This document shows positions 1 to 8,249 of a stretch of 64,000 bases of DNA, one piece after another. The stretch is taken from contig NZ_JAPWHW010000020.1 of NCBI RefSeq assembly GCF_028369135.1, positions 19,505-83,504 of the forward strand, given 5' to 3'. Origin of the DNA: Roseovarius sp. ZX-A-9 (GTDB lineage Bacteria; Pseudomonadota; Alphaproteobacteria; Rhodobacterales; Rhodobacteraceae). The notes beneath the pieces were generated by a model. That model made no database searches, had not been told where the DNA came from, and saw only the letters and a list, made by a program, of their open reading frames with translations. Position 1 is the stretch's first letter. Each line of letters starts with the position of its first letter. The translations under genes and the position numbers were made by a program.

Positions 1-347
1 GCACTTGCATCCGACATCACACCCTTGGAGGTGGAGACAATCGACACACCGAGGCCCTGACGGACCGACGGGATGTCATCAACGCCCAGATAGACGCGAC
101 GACCGGGCTTGGAAACCCGCTTCATTTCGCGAATGACGGGGGCGCCGTCGAAATATTTCAGGCTGATTTCGATGGCCGGATGACCATCTTCACCTGTGGT
201 TGTCTCGTAGCCACGGATGTAACCTTCATCCACCAGAACATCGAGAACGCGCGCACGCATCTTCGAGGCCGGCGTCATCACCGTGGACTTACCGCGCATC
301 TGGCTGTTGCGGATGCGGGTGAGCATATCGCCGATAGGATCATTCAT
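1..347 (-). CDS. rpsH: 30S ribosomal protein S8 (partial)
   Basis: S8 binds the central domain of 16S rRNA early in 30S assembly and in many bacteria acts as translational repressor of the spc genes. The 115 codons present start [14 protein letters not shown], typical of the family, followed by the [17 protein letters not shown] stretch. The ATG at 347 is preceded by a GGGAGAT ribosome-binding site. The gene is cut by the window start, so the C-terminus is missing. It follows rpsN by 12 bases on the same strand. Confidence 0.96.
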   Translation of the reverse strand, partial: MNDPIGDMLTRIRNSQMRGKSTVMTPASKMRARVLDVLVDEGYIRGYETTTGEDGHPAIEISLKYFDGAPVIREMKRVSKPGRRVYLGVDDIPSVRQGLGVSIVSTSKGVMSDAS

Positions 348-359
348 TTCAAATCTCCC

Positions 360-665
360 TTACCAGCTGGATTTCACGAGGCCGGGTGCCTGGCCGTTCT
401 GGCCAAGTTCCCGCAGCGCAATCCGCGACACTTTGAGTTTGCGATAGTAAGCGTGCGGACGGCCCGTCAGCTGGCAACGGTTGTGCAACCGGCTGGCAGA
501 GCTGTTGCGCGGCAATTCAGCCAGCTTCAGGGTCGCGCGAAAACGCTCTTCCATCGGCTTGCTTTGGTCGTTGATGATTGCCTTGAGCGCAGCGCGTTTC
601 GCGGCGAATTTATCCACCAGCTTCTGACGCTTCTTTTCGCGTTCGATCATTGCTTTTTTAGCCAT
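360..665 (-). CDS. rpsN: 30S ribosomal protein S14
   Basis: S14 sits in the head of the small subunit. The 101-residue length and the absence of a CxxC...CxxC zinc knuckle put it in the long, zinc-independent (C-minus) class. The conserved [21 protein letters not shown] block is present, and the protein ends LVKSSW as in the family. It lies between rplE and rpsH in the spc order with a 15-base gap to rplE, consistent with cotranscription. Confidence 0.97.
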   Translation of the reverse strand: MAKKAMIEREKKRQKLVDKFAAKRAALKAIINDQSKPMEERFRATLKLAELPRNSSASRLHNRCQLTGRPHAYYRKLKVSRIALRELGQNGQAPGLVKSSW

Positions 666-680
666 AAGTCTCTCTCCCGC

Positions 681-1244
681 TCAGCTGTTGAAGGGCATGT
701 TGAAATGCTTCAACAGCGCCTTGGCTTCAGCGTCGGTTTTCGCCGTGGTTGCGATGATGATGTCCATCCCCCACATCTCATCTACCTTGTCGAAATTGAT
801 TTCGGGGAAGATGATATGTTCCTTGATGCCGAAGGCATAGTTGCCACGGCCATCAAAGGATTTGCCCGATACGCCGCGGAAGTCGCGGATACGTGGCATT
901 GCCACGGTGATCAGACGGTCGATGAAGTCATACATACGGTCGCCACGCAGGGTGACCTTGGCCCCCATCGGCATGTCTTCGCGAACGCGGAAACCGGCGA
1001 TGGAGTTCTTGGCCGTGGTCACGACGGCGTGCTGGCCGGCGATGGTGGACAGGTCTTCCTGTGCCGACTTCGCCTTCTTGGAGTCGCGAACGGCCTCGGC
1101 ACCGCAGCCAATGTTCAGGACAATCTTGTCCAGACGCGGGATCTGCATGTCGTTCTTGTAGCCGAACTCTTCTTTCATCGCGGGCTTGATGGTCTCGGCA
1201 TACGCGACCTTCATGCGCGGGGTATAGTTTGCTGTATCAAGCAT
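681..1244 (-). CDS. rplE: 50S ribosomal protein L5
   Basis: L5 binds 5S rRNA and forms part of the bridge to the small-subunit head. The 187-residue product has the expected landmarks: an [16 protein letters not shown] segment near residue 40, the [14 protein letters not shown] loop near residue 95, and the [18 protein letters not shown] block near residue 135. Its start overlaps the end of rplX by 8 bases, which suggests translational coupling. Length and position match the usual spc arrangement. Confidence 0.97.
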   Translation of the reverse strand: MLDTANYTPRMKVAYAETIKPAMKEEFGYKNDMQIPRLDKIVLNIGCGAEAVRDSKKAKSAQEDLSTIAGQHAVVTTAKNSIAGFRVREDMPMGAKVTLRGDRMYDFIDRLITVAMPRIRDFRGVSGKSFDGRGNYAFGIKEHIIFPEINFDKVDEMWGMDIIIATTAKTDAEAKALLKHFNMPFNS

Positions 1245-1548
1245 CGATCACGTCCCCCGTGGTCTTGGCAATGCGCACTTTCTTGCCGTCTTCGATCTTG
1301 AAGCCGACGCGGGTGGGTTTGCCGTTCTTGTCGAGATAGGCCAGATTGCTCAGTTGGATCGGCATCGGCTTGGGGATGCGACCGCCCTGGGAAGTCTGAC
1401 TTTGACGGGTGGCGCGGATCGCCACGTTCACACCGTCAACAACGGCTTTGCCGGCCTTGGGGTCGACGGAAGAAATCGTGCCTTCCTTGCCCTTGTCCTT
1501 ACCGGCCAGAACGACGACCTTGTCGCCCTTTTTCAGCTTGGCAGCCAT
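1237..1548 (-). CDS. rplX: 50S ribosomal protein L24
   Basis: L24 is an assembly initiator of the large subunit. The 103-residue product carries the KOW motif at its N-terminus ([20 protein letters not shown], residues about 6-25) and the [15 protein letters not shown] segment typical of alphaproteobacterial L24. One base separates its ATG from the rplN stop, and its end overlaps rplE, so the three genes form a tight block. Confidence 0.97.
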   Translation of the reverse strand: MAAKLKKGDKVVVLAGKDKGKEGTISSVDPKAGKAVVDGVNVAIRATRQSQTSQGGRIPKPMPIQLSNLAYLDKNGKPTRVGFKIEDGKKVRIAKTTGDVIDA

Positions 1549-1549
1549 A

Positions 1550-1918
1550 TCACAGCACCTCCGGGGCGAGCGAAATGATTTTCATGAAGTTCTTGGCGCG
1601 CAATTCGCGCACCACCGGGCCAAAGATCCGCGTACCGACCGGCTCACCTGCGTTGTTCAGGATCACGGCAGCATTGCGGTCAAAGCGGATGGCGGTACCG
1701 TCTTCGCGGCGGATTTCCTTGGCGGTGCGAACGACGACGGCCTTGCGGACGTCACCTTTCTTCACACGACCACGTGGGATGGCTTCCTTCACCGAGACGA
1801 CGATGACGTCGCCGACGGACGCATATCTCCGCTTGGAGCCCCCCAGAACCTTGATGCACTGAACACGGCGAGCGCCGCTGTTGTCAGCAACATCCAGGTT
1901 AGTCTGCATCTGGATCAT
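1550..1918 (-). CDS. rplN: 50S ribosomal protein L14
   Basis: L14 lies at the subunit interface and contacts 16S helix 14. The 122-residue sequence is a full-length match by eye: [17 protein letters not shown] at the N-terminus, a central [17 protein letters not shown], and the [18 protein letters not shown] end. A 76-base gap separates it from rpsQ, longer than other gaps in this block but without a clear terminator. Confidence 0.98.
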   Translation of the reverse strand: MIQMQTNLDVADNSGARRVQCIKVLGGSKRRYASVGDVIVVSVKEAIPRGRVKKGDVRKAVVVRTAKEIRREDGTAIRFDRNAAVILNNAGEPVGTRIFGPVVRELRAKNFMKIISLAPEVL

Positions 1919-1994
1919 ATTGTTTCTCCCGACCTGGCGGGGGGCGATGCGGCCCTTGTCCCGAGGTTTCGATTAAACTGAATGTACCGGTGGC

Positions 1995-2225
1995 CTAGGC
2001 CTCCAGAACCTCCCAGCGTTTCGTCTTGGATCGAGGCGCGCATTCGATGATGCGGACCTTGTCGCCGACCTTGTAGGTGTTGTTTTCGTCGTGGGCACGG
2101 TATTTCTTCGACTTCCGGATCGTCTTTTGCAGAACCGGGTGCTTGAAACGGCGCTCGACCGATACGGAAATGGTCTGGGCGTTGGCGTCGCTGGTCACGG
2201 TGCCGGTGAGGATACGTTTGGGCAT
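1995..2225 (-). CDS. rpsQ: 30S ribosomal protein S17
   Basis: S17 is a primary 16S-binding protein with an OB fold. The 76-residue product starts [10 protein letters not shown] and keeps the [20 protein letters not shown] region and the [11 protein letters not shown] turn expected of the family. It follows rpmC by 12 bases. Length is at the short end of the normal range. Confidence 0.97.
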   Translation of the reverse strand: MPKRILTGTVTSDANAQTISVSVERRFKHPVLQKTIRKSKKYRAHDENNTYKVGDKVRIIECAPRSKTKRWEVLEA

Positions 2226-2237
2226 ACTATCGGCTCC

Positions 2238-2444
2238 TTATTCAGCGGTCGCTGCGGCGGCAGCTTTTTCGTTGAGAATCGTCAGCACACGGGCCGCGTT
2301 GCGGCGAGCAATGCGCATCTGCGCCGGGTTTTCCAGCTGGCCGGTGGCGGCCTGGAAGCGCAGGTTGAATTGTTCTTTTTTCAGACTGGCCAGCGCTTCG
2401 CGCAGCTGGTCGGGTGTCTTTTCACGCAGTTCGTTGGCGTCCAT
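2238..2444 (-). CDS. rpmC: 50S ribosomal protein L29
   Basis: L29 surrounds the peptide exit tunnel and helps dock signal recognition particle and trigger factor. The 68-residue helical hairpin begins [14 protein letters not shown] and contains the [29 protein letters not shown] helix in family order. In most bacteria rpmC follows rplP directly. Here the rplP end lies about 1.4 kb away, with two plus-strand genes and a terminator between, so this gene must head its own transcription unit with rpsQ-rplN-rplX-rplE-rpsN-rpsH. Confidence 0.97.
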   Translation of the reverse strand: MDANELREKTPDQLREALASLKKEQFNLRFQAATGQLENPAQMRIARRNAARVLTILNEKAAAAATAE

Positions 2445-2639
2445 CGCCTTGTCCTTTCAACATCACTGGCAGGCCCCTATGCATTGGCGCGTCGGGTCAC
2501 CGTGATTCCAGTGGAGTCCATGATGAGCGTGCCCAATACCGCTCCAGTCGGGATAACGCAACCCCTTGCAGCATGGATGGTGCGCAATTCTGCGCCCAGC
2601 CCTCTCGCACTCGGCCCGCGCTTGGGCTATCACGCGGAT
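2445..2639. promoter_or_regulatory. Divergent intergenic region between rpmC and the oxygenase gene
   Basis: This 195-base stretch separates minus-strand rpmC from the plus-strand oxygenase gene and must hold the promoter of the rpmC-rpsH unit if the terminator at 3744-3777 works. On the minus strand a weak pair, TTGCGT and TATTGG spaced by 17 bases, is visible around 2533-2562. No strong plus-strand promoter was recognised. The assignment is inferred mainly from layout. Confidence 0.4.
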
Positions 2640-3260
2640 ATGTCACAGATCAAATCGCTTTTCGTAACCCCGCTCTACCGCGCCCGCCTCTCCGGTTTGG
2701 ACGAGGGCGTGGATATATCCGAACTTGCCGCCTCGTGCTGGTCCATCGCAGAGGATGACGAAGCAGGCCAAGGCTGGTGCGAGGAAAACGGGTATCCCGG
2801 TTACACCTCCTATGCGTCGCTCACCGATCTGCCCTGGCGGTTCCCGATCTTTGCCGAGGTGGTCAAGGCGCTTGATGCGCATATCGCGGCCTTCGCCGAG
2901 CATCTCGCGTTCGATCTCGAAGACAAGCCGCTGACGCTGCAAGACATCTGGATCAACATCCTGCCCGAGGGCGGCACCCATGCCTCGCATATCCACCCGC
3001 ATTCGGTGATTTCCGGAACGATGTATGTGGCGATGCCAGAAGGCACCTCCGCGCTGAAGCTGGAAGATCCCCGCTCATCGCGGATGATGGCCTCCCCTAC
3101 CCGCCGCAAGGACGCGCCCGAAGAGTTGCGTCAGTTCGTCTACGTGGAGCCTGACGTAGGCGACGTTCTGCTGTGGGAAAGCTGGCTTCGCCACGAAGTC
3201 CCGATGAATATGTCCGAGGACGACCGGATTTCGGTCAGCTTCAACTACGGCTGGGGGTGA
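2640..3260 (+). CDS. Putative 2OG-Fe(II) oxygenase (TIGR02466-like)
   Basis: The 206-residue product resembles the TIGR02466 / 2OG-FeII_Oxy_5 family of cupin-fold dioxygenases, which would use Fe(II) and 2-oxoglutarate to hydroxylate an unknown target. Visible features are a histidine-rich strand (H114, H117, H119, H121) followed by SGTMYVA, then H185 and R196 near the C-terminus, placed like the distal iron ligand and the 2OG-binding arginine; the acidic ligand of a classic HxD/E triad is not obvious. The ATG at 2640 opens the conserved SLFVTPLYRA segment; longer upstream reading frames overlap rpmC and rpsQ and are not credible. The gene faces opposite to the ribosomal genes around it. The substrate is unknown; its place next to rplP makes a ribosomal target an idea only. 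Confidence 0.7.
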   Translation: MSQIKSLFVTPLYRARLSGLDEGVDISELAASCWSIAEDDEAGQGWCEENGYPGYTSYASLTDLPWRFPIFAEVVKALDAHIAAFAEHLAFDLEDKPLTLQDIWINILPEGGTHASHIHPHSVISGTMYVAMPEGTSALKLEDPRSSRMMASPTRRKDAPEELRQFVYVEPDVGDVLLWESWLRHEVPMNMSEDDRISVSFNYGWG

Positions 3261-3376
3261 GCCCGCAGAATTTCCGGGCAGAGGCTGCGTAAGCAGTCTA
3301 TCACCTTAATGCAGCATCACTCAGCAGAACCTCCCAAGCGCCATACCTTGGGATCGACCTTTTAGCGAGCGGCAGA

Positions 3377-3730
3377 ATGCATAGAGACGATGACCCTTTA
3401 ATAGATGCTCTAGGCCACAGTGCTGACGAGCTGATTGACGCCGCCGAGGTGTGGCGGCACGGTTTCGATCTGAATGCTGCCCGCTCCTCATATCCGGCGC
3501 GAGCGGATGCATTCATCAAAGAGTTTGGCGAGGAAAACGCCATTTCGCTGTTTGAGACTTTGGATGGTTTGCAGATGCTTTTGCTCAATTGCGCTCCCGA
3601 AGAGCGGAATGGCATGTCGCTCGGAGAAGAAGCGTCCCTTGCAAAAGCCAGGTTTCAAGAAATTGTGCCGGGCATACCCAGTGAAGTCATGTCAAAGCTG
3701 TCCAGCCTCTACCACTTTCAAAACAGGTAA
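3377..3730 (+). CDS. Small protein of unknown function
   Basis: I do not recognise this 117-residue product. It is acidic at the N-terminus (MHRDDDPLIDALGHSADELIDA), apparently all-helical, soluble, and without signal peptide or cysteine motif. It lies 116 bases after the oxygenase gene on the same strand and is followed at once by a strong hairpin at 3744-3777, which supports a real transcribed gene. A modest purine-rich GAGCGGCAGA precedes the ATG. Its composition looks less GC-rich than the ribosomal genes. Confidence 0.55.
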   Translation: MHRDDDPLIDALGHSADELIDAAEVWRHGFDLNAARSSYPARADAFIKEFGEENAISLFETLDGLQMLLLNCAPEERNGMSLGEEASLAKARFQEIVPGIPSEVMSKLSSLYHFQNR

Positions 3731-3743
3731 GGCTTTAAAAACA

Positions 3744-3777
3744 GTAACCCCCGCCGATTTCTCGACGGGGGTTACTT
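3744..3777. terminator. Bidirectional terminator between the unknown gene and rplP
   Basis: A perfect 10-bp stem (AGTAACCCCC at 3744-3753, GGGGGTTACT at 3768-3777) closes a 14-base loop. On the plus strand it is followed by TTTGTCTT and ends the small unknown gene; on the minus strand it is followed by GTTTTT and would end the rplB-rplP unit. Confidence 0.85.
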
Positions 3778-3812
3778 TGTCTTAGCCTAAGTGAATTTCG
3801 CCTTGGCGAAAA

Positions 3813-4226
3813 TCACCAGTCCTCGCGCTGAACGACGCGGGTCTTGATCGGCAGTTTCATCGCCGCCAGACGCAGGGCCTCGATGGCCACGTCGTCGGAA
3901 ACGCCGTCGAGCTCGAACATCACGCGGCCCGGCTTGACCTTGCAGGCCCAGAAATCGACCGAGCCTTTACCTTTACCCATCCGAACTTCGGTAGGCTTGG
4001 ACGTGACTGGCACATCCGGGAAGATCCGGATCCAGACACGGCCCTGACGTTTCATGTGGCGGGTCATCGCGCGGCGAGCCGCCTCGATCTGACGCGCTGT
4101 CACACGTTCTGGTTCCGTCGCTTTCAGCCCGAAGGAGCCAAAGTTCAGGTCGGAGCCGCCTTTGGCCTCGCCCTTGATCCGGCCCTTGAACTGCTTGCGG
4201 AATTTCGTGCGCTTTGGTTGCAGCAT
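3813..4226 (-). CDS. rplP: 50S ribosomal protein L16
   Basis: L16 organises the A-site region of the large subunit. The 137-residue product is full length, beginning [16 protein letters not shown] and containing the [20 protein letters not shown] and [19 protein letters not shown] segments. In E. coli the L16 arginine 81 in the RMGKGKG region is hydroxylated by YcfD (RoxA); the same RMGKGKG motif is present here. It is the last gene of the rplB-rplP unit and ends 36 bases before a strong terminator. Confidence 0.98.
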   Translation of the reverse strand: MLQPKRTKFRKQFKGRIKGEAKGGSDLNFGSFGLKATEPERVTARQIEAARRAMTRHMKRQGRVWIRIFPDVPVTSKPTEVRMGKGKGSVDFWACKVKPGRVMFELDGVSDDVAIEALRLAAMKLPIKTRVVQREDW

Positions 4227-4238
4227 ATCCTGTCCTCC

Positions 4239-4946
4239 TTAGCGACGGCCGCCGGCGCCGCGCGGCGCTGGACCATCCTGAAGTTCCTGGGCCTTGCGGT
4301 CACGGGCAGCGGGATCGTGCTCCATGATCTCGCCTTTGAAGATCCAGACCTTGATGCCGATGATGCCATAGGCCGTCACGGCTTCGGTGTGAGCGTAATC
4401 GATATCCGCACGCAGCGTGTGCAGTGGCACACGACCCTCGCGGTACCATTCGGTCCGGGCAATCTCGGCACCGCCGAGGCGACCCGCAACGTTGACCCGG
4501 ATACCAAGGGCACCCATGCGCATGGCGTTCTGCACGGCACGTTTCATCGCCCGGCGGAAGCTGACACGACGCTCCAGCTGCTGGGCGATGCTCTCACCCA
4601 CCAGTGCAGAGTCAAGCTCGGGCTTGCGCACTTCGACGACGTTCAGGTGCAGTTCGGACGCGGTCATGCTGGCCAGTTTCTTGCGCAGCGTCTCGATGTC
4701 TGCGCCTTTCTTGCCAATGATCACGCCGGGACGTGCAGTGTGGATCGTCACGCGGCACTTCTTGTGCGGACGCTCGATGATCACGCGGCTGATGCCGGCC
4801 TGCTTGCACTCGGTCTTGATGAAATCGCGCATCGCGATGTCCTCAAGCAGCAAGTTGCCGTAATCCTTGGTGTCCGCGTACCAGCGACTGTCCCAGGTGC
4901 GATTCACCTGAAGGCGCATGCCAATCGGATTGACTTTATTTCCCAT
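4239..4946 (-). CDS. rpsC: 30S ribosomal protein S3
   Basis: S3 lines the mRNA entry channel. The 235-residue product begins [13 protein letters not shown] and contains a type II KH domain with the [14 protein letters not shown] motif (residues about 72-85). The C-terminal domain includes [16 protein letters not shown], followed by a basic glycine/arginine tail. Its ATG overlaps the rplV stop by one base, typical of coupled translation. Confidence 0.98.
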   Translation of the reverse strand: MGNKVNPIGMRLQVNRTWDSRWYADTKDYGNLLLEDIAMRDFIKTECKQAGISRVIIERPHKKCRVTIHTARPGVIIGKKGADIETLRKKLASMTASELHLNVVEVRKPELDSALVGESIAQQLERRVSFRRAMKRAVQNAMRMGALGIRVNVAGRLGGAEIARTEWYREGRVPLHTLRADIDYAHTEAVTAYGIIGIKVWIFKGEIMEHDPAARDRKAQELQDGPAPRGAGGRR

Positions 4947-5326
4947 CAGGCTTGCTCCTCAACTTGGCGGACTTTGATCGTCAATTCCGAGAACGGCTTG
5001 CGCAGCGCGCCGAACCGACCCCGGGCACGCGGGCGACCGCGCTTCATGACGAGGTTCTTGCCAACATAGGCCTCGGCAACCACCAGTTCGTCAACATCCA
5101 GGTTATGGTTGTTTTCGGCATTGGCGATGGCCGATTGCAGGCATTTGCGCACATCTTCGGCGATCCGCTTCTTCGAGAAGGCCAGATCGTTGAGCGCCTT
5201 GTCCACCTTCTTGCCACGGATCAGCGCGGCCAGCAGGTTCAGCTTTTGCGGGGACGTACGGAGCATGCGCAGTTTTGCCATTGCTTCGTTATCGGCCACG
5301 CGGCGGGGGTTCTTTTCCTTGCCCAT
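4946..5326 (-). CDS. rplV: 50S ribosomal protein L22
   Basis: L22 reaches through the peptide exit tunnel by a long hairpin. The 126-residue product has the ASLxR-type N-terminal helix ([20 protein letters not shown]), the [21 protein letters not shown] segment, and the [15 protein letters not shown] tunnel loop at residues about 95-110. The terminus is compact, as in alphaproteobacteria. Three bases separate it from rpsS. Confidence 0.98.
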   Translation of the reverse strand: MGKEKNPRRVADNEAMAKLRMLRTSPQKLNLLAALIRGKKVDKALNDLAFSKKRIAEDVRKCLQSAIANAENNHNLDVDELVVAEAYVGKNLVMKRGRPRARGRFGALRKPFSELTIKVRQVEEQA

Positions 5327-5329
5327 GAC

Positions 5330-5608
5330 TTACTTCCGCTTCGCTTTTTTGTCGGCTGCATGACCATGGTAGGTCCGGGTCGGCGAATACTCACCGAACT
5401 TCTGACCAATCATGTCTTCGCTGACGTTGACAGGGATATGTTTCCGACCGTTGTAGACGCCAAACGTCAGACCCACGAACTGGGGCAGGATCGTCGAGCG
5501 GCGCGACCAGATTTTGATGACTTCGTTGCGACCACTTTCGCGCGATGCTTCGGCTTTCTTCAGCACGTAAGCATCGACAAAGGGGCCTTTCCATACAGAA
5601 CGCGACAT
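5330..5608 (-). CDS. rpsS: 30S ribosomal protein S19
   Basis: S19 sits on the small-subunit head and contacts S13 and the large subunit. The 92-residue product begins [20 protein letters not shown] and contains [25 protein letters not shown] and the [12 protein letters not shown] motif, all in family positions. It is two bases downstream of rplB, consistent with one transcript. Confidence 0.98.
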   Translation of the reverse strand: MSRSVWKGPFVDAYVLKKAEASRESGRNEVIKIWSRRSTILPQFVGLTFGVYNGRKHIPVNVSEDMIGQKFGEYSPTRTYHGHAADKKAKRK

Positions 5609-5610
5609 GA

Positions 5611-6453
5611 TTACCGGCCCTTTTTCTTGGCGTGACGCGAGCGGATGATCAGCTTCTGCGACGCCTTGTTCTTGTTGCGGGTGCGAGCACCCTTGGTGGG
5701 CTTGCCCCAGGGCGTGACCGGGTGACGACCACCCGATGTCCGACCTTCACCACCACCATGGGGGTGATCGATCGGGTTCATGACCACACCACGAACACTC
5801 GGGCGGACGCCCTTGTGACGCATGCGGCCGGCCTTGCCGAAGTTCTGGTTGGAGTTGTCAGGGTTGCTGACCGCACCGACCGTCGCCTTGCATTCCTGGC
5901 GGACCAGGCGCAGTTCACCACTGCTCAGACGCACCTGCGCGTAGCCACCGTCACGACCCACGAATTGAGCGTAGGTACCTGCAGCGCGGGCAATCTGCCC
6001 ACCCTTGCCGGGCTTCAGCTCGATGTTGTGGACGATCGTACCGATCGGCATACCCGAGAACGGCATGCAATTACCGGGCTTGATGTCGACCTTGGCGCCG
6101 GCGATGATCTTGTCGCCGATGGCCAGACGCTGAGGCGCCAGGATATAGGTCTGCTCACCGTCGTCATACTTGACGAGCGCGATGAAGGCTGTCCGGTTGG
6201 GGTCATATTCGATCCGCTCGACCGTGGCCGAGATATCGAATTTGTTGCGTTTGAAATCAACGATCCGGTAGAGGCGCTTGGCCCCTCCTCCGCGACGACG
6301 CGACGTGATACGTCCGGTGTTGTTCCGGCCGCCCGATTTCGACAAACCCTCGGTGAGGGCTTTGACGGGGCGTCCTTTGTACAGCTCCGAACGGTCGATC
6401 AGCACCAGCCCGCGCTGGCCCGGCGTCGTTGGCTTATACGACTTGAGTGCCAT
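5611..6453 (-). CDS. rplB: 50S ribosomal protein L2
   Basis: L2 is needed for subunit association and peptidyl-transferase activity. The 280-residue product has the [24 protein letters not shown]-terminal block and the C-terminal [31 protein letters not shown] region with the conserved HPHGGG histidine. Normally rplW is immediately upstream; here rplW lies 1.5 kb away beyond a plus-strand gene. rplB is therefore first in a separate unit, with a candidate promoter at 6616-6644. Confidence 0.98.
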   Translation of the reverse strand: MALKSYKPTTPGQRGLVLIDRSELYKGRPVKALTEGLSKSGGRNNTGRITSRRRGGGAKRLYRIVDFKRNKFDISATVERIEYDPNRTAFIALVKYDDGEQTYILAPQRLAIGDKIIAGAKVDIKPGNCMPFSGMPIGTIVHNIELKPGKGGQIARAAGTYAQFVGRDGGYAQVRLSSGELRLVRQECKATVGAVSNPDNSNQNFGKAGRMRHKGVRPSVRGVVMNPIDHPHGGGEGRTSGGRHPVTPWGKPTKGARTRNKNKASQKLIIRSRHAKKKGR

Positions 6454-6501
6454 GCTTTCTGTCTTCCGTTTAGCAAACGGCAGGGATTTCGCCCCACCTA
6501 T

Positions 6502-6526
6502 GTAGGGTGGGATTTGATCCCACCGT
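6502..6526. repeat. Short GTAGGGTGGG-type palindrome
   Basis: GTAGG precedes the inverted pair GGTGGGAT (6506-6513) and ATCCCACC (6517-6524). Related sequences occur at 11445-11470, 11482-11505, 29141-29160 and 32482-32503, always between translation genes. It lies in the presumed leader of rplB. Confidence 0.6.
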
Positions 6527-6581
6527 GTTTATAGGCCCCCGTAGGTGCCCGGCTTAGGGTGTTCTTACGAACGAATGCGAA

Positions 6582-6601
6582 GCCCCGGACGAATCCGGGG
6601 C
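6582..6601 (-). promoter_or_regulatory. Hairpin in the presumed rplB leader
   Basis: GCCCCGGA and TCCGGGGC form a perfect 8-bp stem around a CGAA loop (minus strand TTCG). No U-rich tract follows on either strand, so it is more likely a stabilising or regulatory 5' structure than a terminator. It begins about 8 bases downstream of the predicted transcription start. Confidence 0.5.
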
Positions 6602-6615
6602 CACACAGATAGGCT

Positions 6616-6644
6616 CGTTTAGGGGGGATGCGCGTCAGGGTCAA
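6616..6644 (-). promoter_or_regulatory. Candidate promoter of the rplB-rplP unit
   Basis: On the minus strand TTGACC (6644-6639) and TAAACG (6621-6616) are separated by exactly 17 bases, a good housekeeping-sigma match. It would give a leader of about 155 bases before rplB. The same TTGAC-N17-TAA form appears before rplJ. Confidence 0.6.
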
Positions 6645-6882
6645 GCACTTGCCGCAGAAAACAAGGGATATACCCCCTGCCCCGCCCCAAGCCGAGCGCG
6701 CGCCTGACGGGGCGAGGTAACGTTAGCTCCGCAAGTTCGATGTGCGAACATTGTTTTCATTCGTTACGTATTGTCTAAATGACCGCTTTTGTGGTCCCCT
6801 AAATCTGAGCGCATTTCAGAAACGATCTGAAACCAACCCAAAGCTGAGTTCCAGAAGTATTGTGGGAATACTAGGGCCCTTC

Positions 6883-7785
6883 ATGTCACACATTCCAGAC
6901 GACATCACACCTATTGTCCGAGAGATCGACCACGAGCTCAAAGCAGAAGGCATCTCTCCGGTGGGCCGCCCGATGAACGCGATCATCAAATTTGGGCAGC
7001 GTTTTAAAATGTCGATTCTTTTTGTGAAGCCCCATTCTGCCATTGATGACGAATTGATGGATAGCTGGAAGTATGCCGAGAGGATTTACGAGTGGTACAG
7101 AGAGGTCTACGGAGACCAAATAAAACTCGATCCATCTGCCGATGGTAAAGTAGCGGTGCTGGCCGATGGTGATCTTTGGGAACTTAGACTGCCAATCATC
7201 TATGGGCCTTGCGCGATTGTCGTTGATCGAAAGCTTTCAGAAATGGATGACAAAGCCCATGGCTCTTCTAGGCTAAACGCCTGTGATGCTTTGTTTGGTA
7301 TTACCCAGACCCGCTTGGAGTATTTCAGGGACACCGATCTAGATGAAGTTTACGGCATGTTCCTCATCGGAATGGATGTACGGAATGCATTCGCGCGGTT
7401 CATTAATTCAAGTCGCTTCTTTCGCGAAGCACAGAGTGATTGGAAGACCGCTGTCATGCACATGACCAGCCAGAATCCAAACTATGGCCAAGCCAGATGG
7501 GCGTCGCTCCAGTTTGCTGAGAAATTTATGAAGGGCTTAACTGAGGTGATCGGTGTTGTATCGCCCATTCCTCAGACACATAACCTGAAAAAGCTCCATG
7601 ACGCACTCGCACGCTCCATCGTGGGCTTGAGCTTAGAAAACCTTCTAGTTGATATCCAGTGCTCGGCTGCGGTGCGATACGGTGAGGAGCCGTCCACACG
7701 TGATCAGTCCTACTCTGCGCACAAATCTAGCCTCCTACTCGTTAGAGCGCTTGGTTCAGTGGAGAACGCCAATAATTCGCCTTAG
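6883..7785 (+). CDS. Protein with HEPN-like C-terminal domain, accessory
   Basis: The 300-residue product has an N-terminal part (about 1-180) I do not recognise and a C-terminal helical region that looks like a HEPN domain: ARWASLQFAEKFMKGLTEVI (204-223), HNLKKL (233-238), then a helix ending RDQSYSAH. R273 and H280 are spaced as Rx6H, fitting the Rx4-6H motif of HEPN ribonucleases, though this may be chance. HEPN proteins are common in toxin-antitoxin and defence systems; no nucleotidyltransferase partner is next to it. The ATG at 6883, with AGGG six bases upstream, is preferred over an in-frame GTG at 6742 without a ribosome-binding site. Base composition is clearly less GC-rich than the neighbours (28 G/C in 7081-7140), suggesting acquisition. 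It splits rplW from rplB and points against them. Confidence 0.6.
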   Translation: MSHIPDDITPIVREIDHELKAEGISPVGRPMNAIIKFGQRFKMSILFVKPHSAIDDELMDSWKYAERIYEWYREVYGDQIKLDPSADGKVAVLADGDLWELRLPIIYGPCAIVVDRKLSEMDDKAHGSSRLNACDALFGITQTRLEYFRDTDLDEVYGMFLIGMDVRNAFARFINSSRFFREAQSDWKTAVMHMTSQNPNYGQARWASLQFAEKFMKGLTEVIGVVSPIPQTHNLKKLHDALARSIVGLSLENLLVDIQCSAAVRYGEEPSTRDQSYSAHKSSLLLVRALGSVENANNSP

Positions 7786-7878
7786 GCTGGGACGGAATTT
7801 TTCAGATTTTAGAAAGCTGGCGCCCACAATATTTGCAGCATTTGTCATAGCGCGCTCAACGCTATCTCGCACAAACAA

Positions 7879-7910
7879 AAAACCCCGGCCACTCTCGCAG
7901 CCGGGGTTTT
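7879..7910. terminator. Bidirectional terminator between the HEPN-like gene and rplW
   Basis: An 11-bp stem (AAAACCCCGGC at 7879-7889, GCCGGGGTTTT at 7900-7910) closes a 10-base loop. The plus strand continues CTATTCTT; the minus strand runs into TTTTTTGTTTG. It would end the HEPN-like gene transcript and the rpsL-to-rplW transcript. Confidence 0.88.
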
Positions 7911-7952
7911 CTATTCTTGCAGTGCAGGCTTCAGCCCGCCAGACCGATCAGA

Positions 7953-8249
7953 TCAGAGACCAGTGCTCACGTCGATCGTGTTGCCCTCTTCGAGCGTCAC
8001 ATAGGCCTTCTTGACGTTTGCCCGCTTGCCGGGACGGCCGCGGAACCGCTTGACCTTGCCTTTGGTGATGGTCGTGTTCACGGCCTTCACCTTGACACCA
8101 AACAGAGACTCGACGGCCTCCTTGATCTGCGGCTTGTTGCAGGCCATCGCCACTTCGAACACAACCGCGCCGTTTTCCGACGACATGGTGGCTTTCTCGG
8201 TGATGATCGGCTTGCGGATCACGTCGTAATGTTCTGCTTTCGCGCTCAT
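7953..8249 (-). CDS. rplW: 50S ribosomal protein L23
   Basis: L23 forms the docking site for trigger factor and SRP at the tunnel exit. The 98-residue product begins [22 protein letters not shown] and contains the [14 protein letters not shown] and [20 protein letters not shown] segments. It overlaps rplD by four bases. It is unusual in being followed by a terminator rather than by rplB. Confidence 0.97.
   Translation of the reverse strand: MSAKAEHYDVIRKPIITEKATMSSENGAVVFEVAMACNKPQIKEAVESLFGVKVKAVNTTITKGKVKRFRGRPGKRANVKKAYVTLEEGNTIDVSTGL

Larger units (their letters stand above)
6454..6882. promoter_or_regulatory. Regulatory gap upstream of rplB and of the HEPN-like gene
   Basis: This 429-base region divides minus-strand rplB from the plus-strand HEPN-like gene. 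It holds a short palindrome of the GTAGGGTGGG type (6502-6526), a perfect 8-bp hairpin with a CGAA tetraloop (6582-6601), and a candidate minus-strand promoter (6616-6644). The right part (about 6721-6882) becomes visibly AT-richer, in keeping with the neighbouring accessory gene. An upstream in-frame GTG at 6742 lies here. Confidence 0.6.

Noticed and set aside
6742..6882. Upstream GTG start for the HEPN-like gene
   Set aside because: No ribosome-binding site at the GTG; the ATG at 6883 has AGGG at suitable spacing.
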